From Hyphomicrobiales bacterium (GTDB lineage Bacteria; Pseudomonadota; Alphaproteobacteria; Rhizobiales; Beijerinckiaceae), in the NCBI GenBank assembly GCA_947455455.1, contig CANGOE010000002.1, positions 1 through 64,000 of the forward strand: a DNA stretch of 64,000 nucleotides. The letters are read 5' to 3'. Position numbers and translations under genes: made by a program. The notes below the pieces were generated by a model. It ran no database searches, was not told the origin of the DNA, and saw only the letters and a list, made by a program, of their open reading frames with translations. Shown here piece by piece: positions 1 through 8,997 of the stretch. How positions within the stretch are numbered: the first letter of the stretch is position 1; every line of letters begins with the position of its first letter.

Positions 1-113
1 CCCAACATGGGTATCGGCGGCATAACACCCGCTCAGAAGTTAAAATTGGCCGCATAAGTTCTACTGCAAAACCCCTTTAAAAAAGGGGGCATTACCGGAT
101 TATTATGTATTTT

Positions 114-141
114 AGGACTGCTTATTTAGGAATATAGTCCT
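114..141. repeat. Inverted repeat AGGACT-N16-AGTCCT, followed by direct repeat GTACAC-N5-GTACAC (143-159)
   Basis: Read directly from sequence; noncoding region. Confidence 0.5.
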
Positions 142-218
142 AGTACACATATGGTACACACGCAGTTTTTAGCACTGTAAGCACTTGATAAATAAGAACT
201 ATTTCTATCCTCAAGTAC

Positions 219-260
219 GCGAAGCGCTAAGTCGGGTTTACCCTCCTTCGCTTTGTTTTT
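219..260 (+). terminator. Hairpin with nested GGGT-TT-ACCC and closing stem GCGAAG/CTTCGC, followed by a T-rich tract; terminator-like or structured RNA
   Basis: GCGAAG(219-224)...CTTCGC(246-251) then CTTTGTTTTT... (T-rich). Confidence 0.45.
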
Positions 261-280
261 CTGGACCACACCAATACAGC

Positions 281-313
281 GCCATCGGATGCACAATCCG
301 GTGGCGTTTTTTT
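281..313 (+). terminator. Rho-independent terminator
   Basis: GCCATCGGAT-GCACA-ATCCGGTGGC (10-bp stem, one GU) followed by GTTTTTTT. Confidence 0.8.
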
Positions 314-485
314 GTGTCCTTTCTATCCGCACAAAGACAACCAAAGCGCCTCTCCCGCAGGAGGTGGCCTTGGCATCGGAGAACCGTGCCATTCCGGCTG
401 TCAAAAAAAGAATTTAATATTTAATTATTAAAATACAAAATTAATTGTTATCCTGAATAGAAAATTATAAAAAAAGGATAATAAT

Positions 486-1130
486 GTGATTCATAAAATT
501 GAAATTGATATTAAAAATTCTGTCGATGATCTTGGTAAAAATGGCTATTCAATTTGTGAGAATATGATCTCTCCGGAAATTATTACTTTACTGATACAGG
601 AATTAGAAAACCGCGAAAGAACCGGCGACATCAAAGCCGGTCTGGTGGGACGGGGCGAAGCCAAAACAATCGACGGAAAACAGAGAGACGTTTTATCAAG
701 CTGGATCGGCAACGATACCGCGGGGGAAAAATATTTTCTGGATTTTGCGGAACAGATAAGGCTGTCGATCAACCGCAATTTGATGTTGGGCCTGTTCGAA
801 TTCGAATCCCAATTTCTTCATTACCCGATCGGCGGCTTTTATAAACGCCATGTCGATGCGTTGAAGGGCAACCGAAACCGTATCGTGTCCATGGTGGCCT
901 ATCTCAACCAGAATTGGAGCGACGCAGATGGCGGCTCGCTGGCCATATGGGAGAATGACCAATCATTACGGCCCGTCATCGAGGTCATGCCCACCGCAGG
1001 CACCGTTGTGCTGATGCTGTCCGAAGACATTCCGCACGAAGCGCGGTCGGCTTTGCGGGAACGGCGGGCCATTGCCGGATGGTTTCGGGTCAACCCGTCC
1101 TCGGCAGGCCAAATCAATCCCTCTCACTGA
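486..1130 (+). CDS. 2OG-Fe(II) dioxygenase, prolyl 4-hydroxylase/SM-20-like
   Basis: GTG start; HxD...H motif (RHVDALK ... IPHEA) and late R in GWFRVN; AT-rich upstream region. Confidence 0.75.
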   Translation: MIHKIEIDIKNSVDDLGKNGYSICENMISPEIITLLIQELENRERTGDIKAGLVGRGEAKTIDGKQRDVLSSWIGNDTAGEKYFLDFAEQIRLSINRNLMLGLFEFESQFLHYPIGGFYKRHVDALKGNRNRIVSMVAYLNQNWSDADGGSLAIWENDQSLRPVIEVMPTAGTVVLMLSEDIPHEARSALRERRAIAGWFRVNPSSAGQINPSH

Positions 1131-1146
1131 GCGGGCTGTTGGCGTT

Positions 1147-2886
1147 CTATTGCAAGCCCAGCGCGTGACGGGCGGCAATCCGGGCGAAGACCAGTCCGGG
1201 ACCGATGGTAATGCCGGGAGCGGGATAAGTATCACCCATGATCGATTGCATGTCGTTGCCGACGGCATATAAGCCGCCAATCGGTTGCCCCTGCCCGTCA
1301 AGCACCTGTGCATGCGGGCTGGTGGCAAAACCGGTCGAGGCCCCGATATCGCCGGGATAGAGGCGGACTGCGTAAAACGGCCCCTGTTGCAACGGGCCGA
1401 GATTGGGATTTTTGCCGCTCCATGCCGGATCGCCCAAATTCTGCTGATAGGCGGTTTCACCGCGATGGAAGTCGGGATCGATCCCGGTATCGGCATAGCG
1501 GTTGATCCGCTCCACGCTGGCTTGCAACCCTTCGGCCGGTATCGATAGTTTGCCGGCCAGTTCCGCGAGGGTGCGACCTTCGGTGAGGTAGCCGTCGGCC
1601 AGAAACGGGCCAAGCCCCTTGCCGCCGGGGCGTACCATGCCGATGCCATATTTGCGCAAGGCCGTGGCATCGCAAATCAGAAAGGCCGGAATGGTCGGGG
1701 TGGACTTGTGGGCTTCCAGCATAGCCAGCGCGAACAGATGGTAAGATGTGCTTTCATTGACAAACCGCTCGCCTTTGGCATTGACCGTGATCATGCCGGG
1801 CTTGGCACGGTCCATCACAAAATGCGGGAACACCGCCGTCGTGCCATCAGCGCGTTTGCGCATGGAGACCGGGGCCCAAAAGGCGTGGGACGTCTTGTTC
1901 TCTCCGTAGACCCCGCCAACCGCCTTGACCAGATCATGCGCCTGACCGGTATGACCGGGGGCGGCGGGTGACCAGCTGGCTGGAACATCGGGTAACAGTT
2001 GCGCCCGCAGATCAGGGTGGCGGTTAAAGCCGCCGCTGGCCAGCACCAGTCCTTTGGCCACACGGATCTCGCGGGTGATCCCACCGCTTTCAATCTCGAC
2101 CCCAGTGACCCCTGCCGTCCCCGTCCTGATGCTCCGCACCGTGGTATCGAGCGCCAGCGTGACCTTGTCATGTTGCGCGAGCGAATGGAGCAACCGCGCC
2201 ACATGCGCATTGCCCATCACAAGCCGCGTACCGCGCGGCCAGACCAGCCGGTCGCGCGCATGGCGCATCAGGATTGCCACCGAATGTTTGAACGACGTCC
2301 AGTTGCGGGTCATCCCGAGCAGATGGTTGATATCGGTACGGTCCACCATCATGCCGCCCAGCACGGTGAATTCGGGGATCGGCGGGCGCAATAGCCTGAA
2401 CAGATCGCCAAGCAGGCGGCCATCGAACGGCACGGGCTCCAAGGCCCTCCCGTTCAGGGTCGAACCCGCCAGATCGGACATATAATCGGGATGTTTGGGA
2501 TAAGGACGATATTTCAGGGCCGATTGCTGTTCGGCCTGATCGACTGCGGCACGGCCATTGTCGAGGAAAGCCTGACGGTTGGCCCGCACACTGCGGTCGC
2601 CCACTGCATTGTCGAGATATTGGGCCGTGCGGGCCGGCGTATCATCGGAATTGACAGCCGCCTCGTGATGCGAGCCCGGTATCCAGCTCGTGCCTGCCGA
2701 CCATGCGGTTGTGCCGCCGACAAAGGACGTGCGTTCAACCAGCAGGACGCTGGCACCTTCCATTGCGGCAAACAAAGCGGCCGCCATGCCCGCACCACCG
2801 GCACCGATGACCACAAGATCGAAATCTGTCCGGTGGCCGAGCGGTTCCATCCCCCGGTCAAGCAGGTTCATGTCCATGCGCCTCAA
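1147..2886 (-). CDS. FAD-dependent oxidoreductase, fumarate reductase/3-ketosteroid dehydrogenase-like flavoprotein
   Basis: DLVVIGAGGAGMAAALFAAMEGASVLLVE dinucleotide-binding motif; C-terminal YAVGNDMQSIMGDTYPAPGITIGPGLVFARIAARH. Confidence 0.85.
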   Translation of the reverse strand: MRRMDMNLLDRGMEPLGHRTDFDLVVIGAGGAGMAAALFAAMEGASVLLVERTSFVGGTTAWSAGTSWIPGSHHEAAVNSDDTPARTAQYLDNAVGDRSVRANRQAFLDNGRAAVDQAEQQSALKYRPYPKHPDYMSDLAGSTLNGRALEPVPFDGRLLGDLFRLLRPPIPEFTVLGGMMVDRTDINHLLGMTRNWTSFKHSVAILMRHARDRLVWPRGTRLVMGNAHVARLLHSLAQHDKVTLALDTTVRSIRTGTAGVTGVEIESGGITREIRVAKGLVLASGGFNRHPDLRAQLLPDVPASWSPAAPGHTGQAHDLVKAVGGVYGENKTSHAFWAPVSMRKRADGTTAVFPHFVMDRAKPGMITVNAKGERFVNESTSYHLFALAMLEAHKSTPTIPAFLICDATALRKYGIGMVRPGGKGLGPFLADGYLTEGRTLAELAGKLSIPAEGLQASVERINRYADTGIDPDFHRGETAYQQNLGDPAWSGKNPNLGPLQQGPFYAVRLYPGDIGASTGFATSPHAQVLDGQGQPIGGLYAVGNDMQSIMGDTYPAPGITIGPGLVFARIAARHALGLQ

Positions 2887-3685
2887 GAAGAAAGTCCACC
2901 ATCAGATCGCGCACACGCGCAAACATATCCGCGCCGGTCATTGTGTTGCATCCAACGGTCCGAGCCGTTGCAATCATCGGCGGCACAGCCGGCACGGTGA
3001 TCACACAGCCGACGAATTGACCGGATGTAAAATGGTGCGACTCTACCGGATGCGGATCATCCGGCTTCATCCCGATCGGGGTGGCATTGAGGACAATATC
3101 GAAGCCGCGGGGATCGGGACTGCCGATCGATACTTTCCCCAAGCCCAGTCCCGCCAACCGTCCGGCCAGCGAATCCCTGCGCGCATGATCCTCGTCATGG
3201 ATCGCCAGCCCGGATACACCCGCCGTCATCAGCGAATAGGCAATCGCCGATCCGGCCCCGCCCGCACCCACCAGCAAAGCCCGCTGGCCCTTCGGATGAC
3301 AGCCTTTGGATATCATCGCTTCGACATAGCCCATGCCGTCGAACATATCGCCATGCCATGTCCCGTCGGCATTGCGGCGCATGGTGTTGACCGCGCCAAG
3401 AAATGTGGCCCGATCGGAAGCCGTAGCGCAGAAGGCGAAGCAGGCAAATTTATGCGGGACGGTGGCAATCAGCCCATCGACATTCCTGGCCTTCGACATG
3501 TGCTTGACCCAATCGGGCAGATCGGCGGGTGTCACATGGGCAGGCACACACAGGGCATCCCGTCCGGCATCGTGAAAAGCCTTGGACACGCCTGCCGGAG
3601 ATTTGACCTGGGCAATCGGGTCACCCACGATGAAGTGAAGCCGGGTTGCCCCACTCAGATGCATCGGATCGGCGGGCTGTGACAT
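2858..3685 (-). CDS. Shikimate/quinate dehydrogenase-like protein (AroE paralogue)
   Basis: VGDPIAQVKSP, ATVPHK, GAVNT, LLVGAGGAGSAIAYSL, LNATPIGM; start taken as MSQPADP. Confidence 0.8.
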   Translation of the reverse strand: MSQPADPMHLSGATRLHFIVGDPIAQVKSPAGVSKAFHDAGRDALCVPAHVTPADLPDWVKHMSKARNVDGLIATVPHKFACFAFCATASDRATFLGAVNTMRRNADGTWHGDMFDGMGYVEAMISKGCHPKGQRALLVGAGGAGSAIAYSLMTAGVSGLAIHDEDHARRDSLAGRLAGLGLGKVSIGSPDPRGFDIVLNATPIGMKPDDPHPVESHHFTSGQFVGCVITVPAVPPMIATARTVGCNTMTGADMFARVRDLMVDFLLEAHGHEPA

Positions 3686-3911
3686 TGCGCACTCGCATAT
3701 TGGAGAAAAGCAGGAAAGCAACAGGCAGAATTCGCCCGCAATCGGACCAAGGGACCAATCACGGAAAGCACCACTTTATGCAAAACTGGAATTAAATTCA
3801 ACTCTTGAATATTTTTCCGGTTTTATTACAATGCGCCCGATATCCTGTGCCCGACATCCCGTGCCATTGCCGATGGCGTTTCCAACCAAACCAGCTTTGT
3901 GAAAGGCCGAT

Positions 3912-4745
3912 ATGAACGGCGTTCTGGAACGAACCCTCGCACTGCTGGAATTGCTGTCGCATCATGGCGAAGGGCTGGAACTGGCCGCCATTGCGGACCG
4001 ATTGGATATTCCGCGCAGTGCCGTGCACCGCCTGCTGGCTGATCTGGTCAGGCTGGGCTATGTCCGGCAAACCCGTGGGCACGGGGATTATCTGCTGACC
4101 ACCAAGCTGGTATCGATGGGCCTGTCCTATCTCGGCAATACCGGCATCGTCGATATTGCACAGCCTTTGCTCAACGGTCTGGCAGACAGGTCGGGGGAAC
4201 TGGTGCGCCTGTCGGTGGTCGACGGTGAACGACTCACATGGGTTGCCCGTGCACAGGGCGCGCGGCAGGGTTTGCGCTACGATCCCGATATGGGCAGTGA
4301 TGCGCGGCTGTCATGCTCCTCGTCGGGTTGGGCCTGGCTGTCGACGATGACAGACGATGAGGCTGTGTCGCTGGTGGCCAGACAGGGTATCGGCCAGCCG
4401 GACCAGTTCGGTCCTCTCGCCCCCACCTCGCTTCAACAGGTGCTCGAGGCGGTCCAGACCACCCGCAAGCGCGGCTTCAGCATGACAACCGACACCTACA
4501 CCGCCGGATTGGCGGCGATGTCGGCTCCCGTGCGCTTTGCCGGACAACCTGCCTTCGGTGTCTTGACGATTGCCGGACCCACGGCGCGTTTTACCCGCGA
4601 GCGGATGGAAGACCTCGCACCCGATTTGCAGGCCACAGCCCAGCAATTGGCGACCCTGAGCGGGGCTTCTCCTTTCTTCCGGGTGACAAACGAGACCGGC
4701 CGATTGGCTTCCGATGATGGCCGCAAACCGATTTATGCCGATTGA
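3912..4745 (+). CDS. IclR-family transcriptional regulator
   Basis: N-terminal wHTH (RTLALLELLSHHGEGLELAAIADRLDIPRSAVHRLLADLVRLGYV) plus effector domain. Confidence 0.9.
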   Translation: MNGVLERTLALLELLSHHGEGLELAAIADRLDIPRSAVHRLLADLVRLGYVRQTRGHGDYLLTTKLVSMGLSYLGNTGIVDIAQPLLNGLADRSGELVRLSVVDGERLTWVARAQGARQGLRYDPDMGSDARLSCSSSGWAWLSTMTDDEAVSLVARQGIGQPDQFGPLAPTSLQQVLEAVQTTRKRGFSMTTDTYTAGLAAMSAPVRFAGQPAFGVLTIAGPTARFTRERMEDLAPDLQATAQQLATLSGASPFFRVTNETGRLASDDGRKPIYAD

Positions 4746-7146
4746 GATGGACAAAACGGCTCCCGACACACGCGATTGCGACCTGCTGGTCATCGGCTCC
4801 GGTGCGGGCGGATTATCGGCGGCAGTGACTGCGGCGCATTTGGGCCTGAAAGTGATTGTTGCCGAAAAAGATCGTGAATTTGGCGGCACCAGTGCTTGGT
4901 CGGGCGGCTGGATGTGGATTCCGCGCAATCCTTTGGCCGTGGAGGCGGGCATTGTCGAGCCGATCGACAAGCCGCTGGCCTATCTGCGGCACGAACTGGG
5001 CAACCGCTTCGATGACAAACGCGCCCGCACCTTTCTCGAAAACGGCCCGCGCATGGTGGATTTTTTCCGTCGCAAGACAGCCCTGCAATTCATCGACGGC
5101 AATGCCATTCCCGATTTCCATGGCAACAGCCCCGCCTCTGCCACAGGCGGACGCTCGGTGTGCGCCGCACCGTTTGATGGCCGCCGTCTGGGTGAGGATC
5201 TTTACCGTCTGAAACCGCCCTTATACGAGACAACCCTGTGGGGCATGGGGATCGCGTCGGGGGCGGAGTTGCGGCATTTCCTCAACGCGCTCAAACAACC
5301 CGCATCGTTGAGCTATGTCGTTAAAAAAGTCCTGCGGCACTGGCGTGATCTTGTGTGGCACCGGCGCGGCACGCAATTGGTCAACGGCAATGCGCTGGTG
5401 GCCGCACTGGCGCGCTCGCTGTTTGATCAGGGTGGAGAGATCCTGCTCGACAGTCCTGCCACGCGCCTGCTCGGCACCGATGACCGCATCACCGGCGCTG
5501 TGCTGTCGACCCCGCAAGGTCCCTTGCATATCCATGCCCGTTGCGCCGTCTTGTTGGCCAGTGGCGGCTTTCCGCATGACCGGAGCCGCAAACAGGCTTT
5601 ACTGCCGCATGCCCCGACCGGAACTGAACATTGGTCGGCAGGCAATCCATCCAATCAGGGTGACGGTTTGCGACTGGGCGAGCAGGCGGGCGGGATGGTC
5701 GCCGGTGATCTGGTTCAGGCGGCGGCCCTTGCCCCCGTATCGCTGGTCCCGCGTGCCGATGGCCAGGTTGCGCATTTTCCACATCTGATCGAACGGGCCA
5801 AACCGGGCCTGATTGCTGTGACCGCAACCGGACAGCGCTTCGGCAACGAGGCCAATTCCTATCACGATCTGATGCAGGATTTGCTGGCCGCCACCCCTGC
5901 GGGACACAAGCCCGAAGCCTGGCTGATCTGCGACCACACCTTCTTGCGCCATTACGGATTGGGGGCCGTCAAACCCGCCCCGATGCCTGTCGGCCGCTGG
6001 TTGAAAAACGGCTATCTCAAGCGCGGGCAAACCTTAACCGAGCTGGCGCAAGCCTGCGGCATTGATGCGACAGGCCTACAAGCCACCCTTACGCGCTACA
6101 ACGCCATGTGTGCCGATGGACAGGATCTGGATTTTGCCAAAGGAAGCACCGCCTATAACCGGATACAAGGCGACAGTCTGTCAGCCGGACGGCGCGGCCT
6201 GCCCAATCCCTGCATGGGTCCGGTTGAAACGGGGCCGTTTTATGCCGTCAAGATCGTAATGGGCAGTCTGGGCACCTTTGCAGGTTTGCAGGTCAATGAC
6301 CGTGCGCAGGTGCTTGATGCCACACAACAGCCGATTGCCGGTCTCTATGCCGGCGGCAATGACATGACCAGCATGATGGGCGGACACTATCCATCAGGCG
6401 GCATCACGCTCGGCCCCGCGATGACCTTCGGGTTCATCGCCGCCCATCATATGGCGGGACTGGATCCGGCCGATAGCCCTCTCACACCGCCTGCTCATTA
6501 TTCATCGAGGAATGACACCATGTATTACGAACTCGCCACTATGACCCTGCCCTTCGGCACCGCCGGACAGGCCGCAACCCATGTCGAAGCCTATGCCGCA
6601 AGCCCTGAAGCAGGCGGCGAATTGCTCGGTTGCTGGTTCAGCGATATCGGCCAGCTCAACCAGATGATCGTCTTGCGCGGCTTTCCCACACGCGATGCCC
6701 TGTATGCGGAACGTGCCCGCACCCAGAACCATGCCAGCCCGTTCGGATGCGGCGAGATATTCCAAAGTCTGGACCTGCAAAGCTATCAGGGGTTCGGCTG
6801 GATGAAGCCGGTGCGCCCCAGCGCCGAAAGCGGCATCAAAGGCCCGGTCTATGAAATCCGCACCTATGGCATCAAGGCAGGCGGTGTCGAACCGACCATT
6901 GCCTTGTGGGAACAGTCCGTGCCTGCCCGCGAAAAGCTCTCGCCCTGCGTCATCGCCATGGTCGCGCTGGATGGCCCGCTCCGCTTTACCAATATCTGGG
7001 CCTATGAGAGCCTCAATGCCCGCAGTCAGATCCGCGCCGAAGCGGTGGCGCAGGGTATCTGGCCACCCAAAGGCGGCCCCGCCCATCTCACAACGGCGAT
7101 GACCTCGACCATTGCCATGCCGACAGCCGTCTCGCCGCTGAAATAA
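4714..7146 (+). CDS. FAD-dependent oxidoreductase (KstD/fumarate reductase type) fused to a C-terminal NIPSNAP-like region
   Basis: CDLLVIGSGAGGLSAAVTAAHLGLKVIVAEK; C-terminal part from MYYELATMTLPFGTAGQ has two NIPSNAP-like segments (second: VYEIRTYGIKAG...). True start may be 4735 or 4747. Confidence 0.8.
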   Translation: MMAANRFMPIEMDKTAPDTRDCDLLVIGSGAGGLSAAVTAAHLGLKVIVAEKDREFGGTSAWSGGWMWIPRNPLAVEAGIVEPIDKPLAYLRHELGNRFDDKRARTFLENGPRMVDFFRRKTALQFIDGNAIPDFHGNSPASATGGRSVCAAPFDGRRLGEDLYRLKPPLYETTLWGMGIASGAELRHFLNALKQPASLSYVVKKVLRHWRDLVWHRRGTQLVNGNALVAALARSLFDQGGEILLDSPATRLLGTDDRITGAVLSTPQGPLHIHARCAVLLASGGFPHDRSRKQALLPHAPTGTEHWSAGNPSNQGDGLRLGEQAGGMVAGDLVQAAALAPVSLVPRADGQVAHFPHLIERAKPGLIAVTATGQRFGNEANSYHDLMQDLLAATPAGHKPEAWLICDHTFLRHYGLGAVKPAPMPVGRWLKNGYLKRGQTLTELAQACGIDATGLQATLTRYNAMCADGQDLDFAKGSTAYNRIQGDSLSAGRRGLPNPCMGPVETGPFYAVKIVMGSLGTFAGLQVNDRAQVLDATQQPIAGLYAGGNDMTSMMGGHYPSGGITLGPAMTFGFIAAHHMAGLDPADSPLTPPAHYSSRNDTMYYELATMTLPFGTAGQAATHVEAYAASPEAGGELLGCWFSDIGQLNQMIVLRGFPTRDALYAERARTQNHASPFGCGEIFQSLDLQSYQGFGWMKPVRPSAESGIKGPVYEIRTYGIKAGGVEPTIALWEQSVPAREKLSPCVIAMVALDGPLRFTNIWAYESLNARSQIRAEAVAQGIWPPKGGPAHLTTAMTSTIAMPTAVSPLK

Positions 7147-7160
7147 AGACCGCAGGATGT

Positions 7161-7179
7161 CGGGGAGACAGGCTCCCCG
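7161..7179 (+). repeat. Intergenic hairpin CGGGGAG-ACAGG-CTCCCCG
   Basis: Perfect 7-bp stem between flavoprotein and isomerase genes; no strong T tract. Confidence 0.5.
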
Positions 7180-7209
7180 TATTCCTCATTGTATTGGACC
7201 GGAGCTCCC

Positions 7210-8025
7210 ATGAGCCGCCTTTATTCACTGGCCTATCTGACCTCGCACCGTTGCACACCCGCCGAGGCCGTGCGGATTGCGGCTGAGACCGGCTATCACA
7301 TGGTGGGCTTGCGGCTTTGGCCCAATGCACCGGGAGCCCCCCAACAGCATCTGTTGGGCCAGCCTGCCGCTTTGCGCGAAACGGTGGCCGCCATGCGCGA
7401 TACCGGTATCCGCGTGTTCGATCTGGAGATCATCCGGCTCGACGAAACCTTTGATCCGCACCGTTGGGATGCGCTGTTCGAGATCGGGGCAACCTTGCAA
7501 GCCAAAGCGGTTCTGGTCGCCGGCGATGACAGGGACGAAACGCGCCTGAGCGACCATTACGCGCGCCTGTGTGAAACACTCCAGCCGTTCGGCCTGACCG
7601 CCGATCTGGAATTCATGCCATGGACCGCTGTGCCGAATGCCCGCGCGGCCCTGCACATCATCAACCGTGCGGGAAACCCCGCCAATGCCGGTATTCTGGT
7701 CGATGCACTGCATGTCGGACGCTCGGCGACAACGCCGGAGGATATCCGCGCCATTCCGCGCCATCTCCTCCATTATGCCCAGATTTGCGATGCGCAGGCT
7801 GGCTTGGCGTTCACGACCGAACAGATGATCCACACCGCCCGTTGCGAGCGTCTCATGCCGGGCGAAGGCACCATCGATCTTGACGGCCTTTTTTCAGCCC
7901 TGCCCGCCGATCTGCCGGTCAGTGTCGAGATCGTCAATTTTTCCCGCGAAACCGGCATCTCCCCCGCAGATTGGGCCGCACAGTGTCTGGCCCATAGCCG
8001 GAGCCTGATCCAGAACCTTGCCTGA
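7210..8025 (+). CDS. Sugar phosphate isomerase/epimerase-like TIM barrel (xylose isomerase-like fold)
   Basis: SLAYLTSHRCTPAEAVRIAAETGYHMVGLRLWP; catalytic-type E/D/H residues; EIVNFS near C-terminus. Confidence 0.75.
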   Translation: MSRLYSLAYLTSHRCTPAEAVRIAAETGYHMVGLRLWPNAPGAPQQHLLGQPAALRETVAAMRDTGIRVFDLEIIRLDETFDPHRWDALFEIGATLQAKAVLVAGDDRDETRLSDHYARLCETLQPFGLTADLEFMPWTAVPNARAALHIINRAGNPANAGILVDALHVGRSATTPEDIRAIPRHLLHYAQICDAQAGLAFTTEQMIHTARCERLMPGEGTIDLDGLFSALPADLPVSVEIVNFSRETGISPADWAAQCLAHSRSLIQNLA

Positions 8026-8043
8026 GAACCGACAGGACAACGC

Positions 8044-8976
8044 TCAGGAGGATGGATACATCCGGCAACCCGGCAGAGGGCCCAATTGTTCTGCAAACCG
8101 CCGTGCTGTTTTCAGGCCAAACGGTGTCGGTTGCAAAGCACAGCGGCGGTCATGGTCCACATCGATACCGGAGCGCCATGCGGCAATCCGCTTGCCATAG
8201 ACAACCAGTGTCTCGAGCGACTGCATGACAAACACCACGGTGGGCAGGATCCGTGCATATTCGGCTTCGGCCTCCTCGATGGCCCCTGCGGCAAACATCC
8301 GGGCAATCTGTTGGTGTTCCAATGCGCAATCCGGCGCGACAATCATGCCGGAACACCCCGCACGGAGATTGTCCAGCAATTCCATGCCGCCGCGACCGTT
8401 GAGGACAGGAAAGCCAGAACCGACCTGATGCACGGTACGCTCGATGATCACAACCGGCGCCTCGCCTTTCATGAAGAGCAGATTGGGACACCGCGCCCTC
8501 AATCGGGCCAAGGCATCCGCATTCAAACCGACACCGAGAAATTCAGGAGCATTCTGGATGCCCGCAGGAATTGTCGGGTCCAGTGCTCGCACTCCGTCAA
8601 GCACGTCAATGAAAAAGGCCTCAAGCTCCGGCTCGGCGATGGGGCTTCCGGGACGGGATGGCGGCTGAAGGATGAGGAAATGCGCCCGCGCCTCAATGGC
8701 CACACGGGCAAGATCCAATTGCTCTGCGACTGTGGCGCCACTCAACGTCACAGCCATCGGCGCAGTTCCTGCCAGATCCTGCGCAACCCAGTGGATCAGC
8801 TGATGCTTCTCCCCGACAGACAGTTTGTTGACCTCGGTTGCCAGACCAAGAACGGCAACCCCCGGCGCGCCCGTGCGCAATGCGATCTGGACCTGCAGAC
8901 GCATGGCTTCCCGGTCAAGTTCGCCGGCGGAATTGAAATAGGCATACAGAATGGGCCAGATACCTTGCATGGTCAT
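8044..8976 (-). CDS. Dihydrodipicolinate synthase (DapA) superfamily; probable 2-keto-3-deoxy-sugar-acid dehydratase/aldolase
   Basis: Schiff-base Lys context LLFMKGEAP; IQNAP in place of the usual YNxP. Confidence 0.8.
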   Translation of the reverse strand: MTMQGIWPILYAYFNSAGELDREAMRLQVQIALRTGAPGVAVLGLATEVNKLSVGEKHQLIHWVAQDLAGTAPMAVTLSGATVAEQLDLARVAIEARAHFLILQPPSRPGSPIAEPELEAFFIDVLDGVRALDPTIPAGIQNAPEFLGVGLNADALARLRARCPNLLFMKGEAPVVIIERTVHQVGSGFPVLNGRGGMELLDNLRAGCSGMIVAPDCALEHQQIARMFAAGAIEEAEAEYARILPTVVFVMQSLETLVVYGKRIAAWRSGIDVDHDRRCALQPTPFGLKTARRFAEQLGPLPGCRMYPSS

Positions 8977-8997
8977 GTCTTCTTCCGGTTGGGAGGG

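Noticed and set aside
74-91. CCCCTTTAAAAAAGGGG inverted repeat as a leftward terminator
   Set aside because: Stem followed by TTTT on the minus strand, but no minus-strand gene lies to its right; too weak alone.
126-404. 92-aa minus-strand ORF
   Set aside because: Runs through hairpins and a plus-strand terminator, no SD or domain; likely noncoding.
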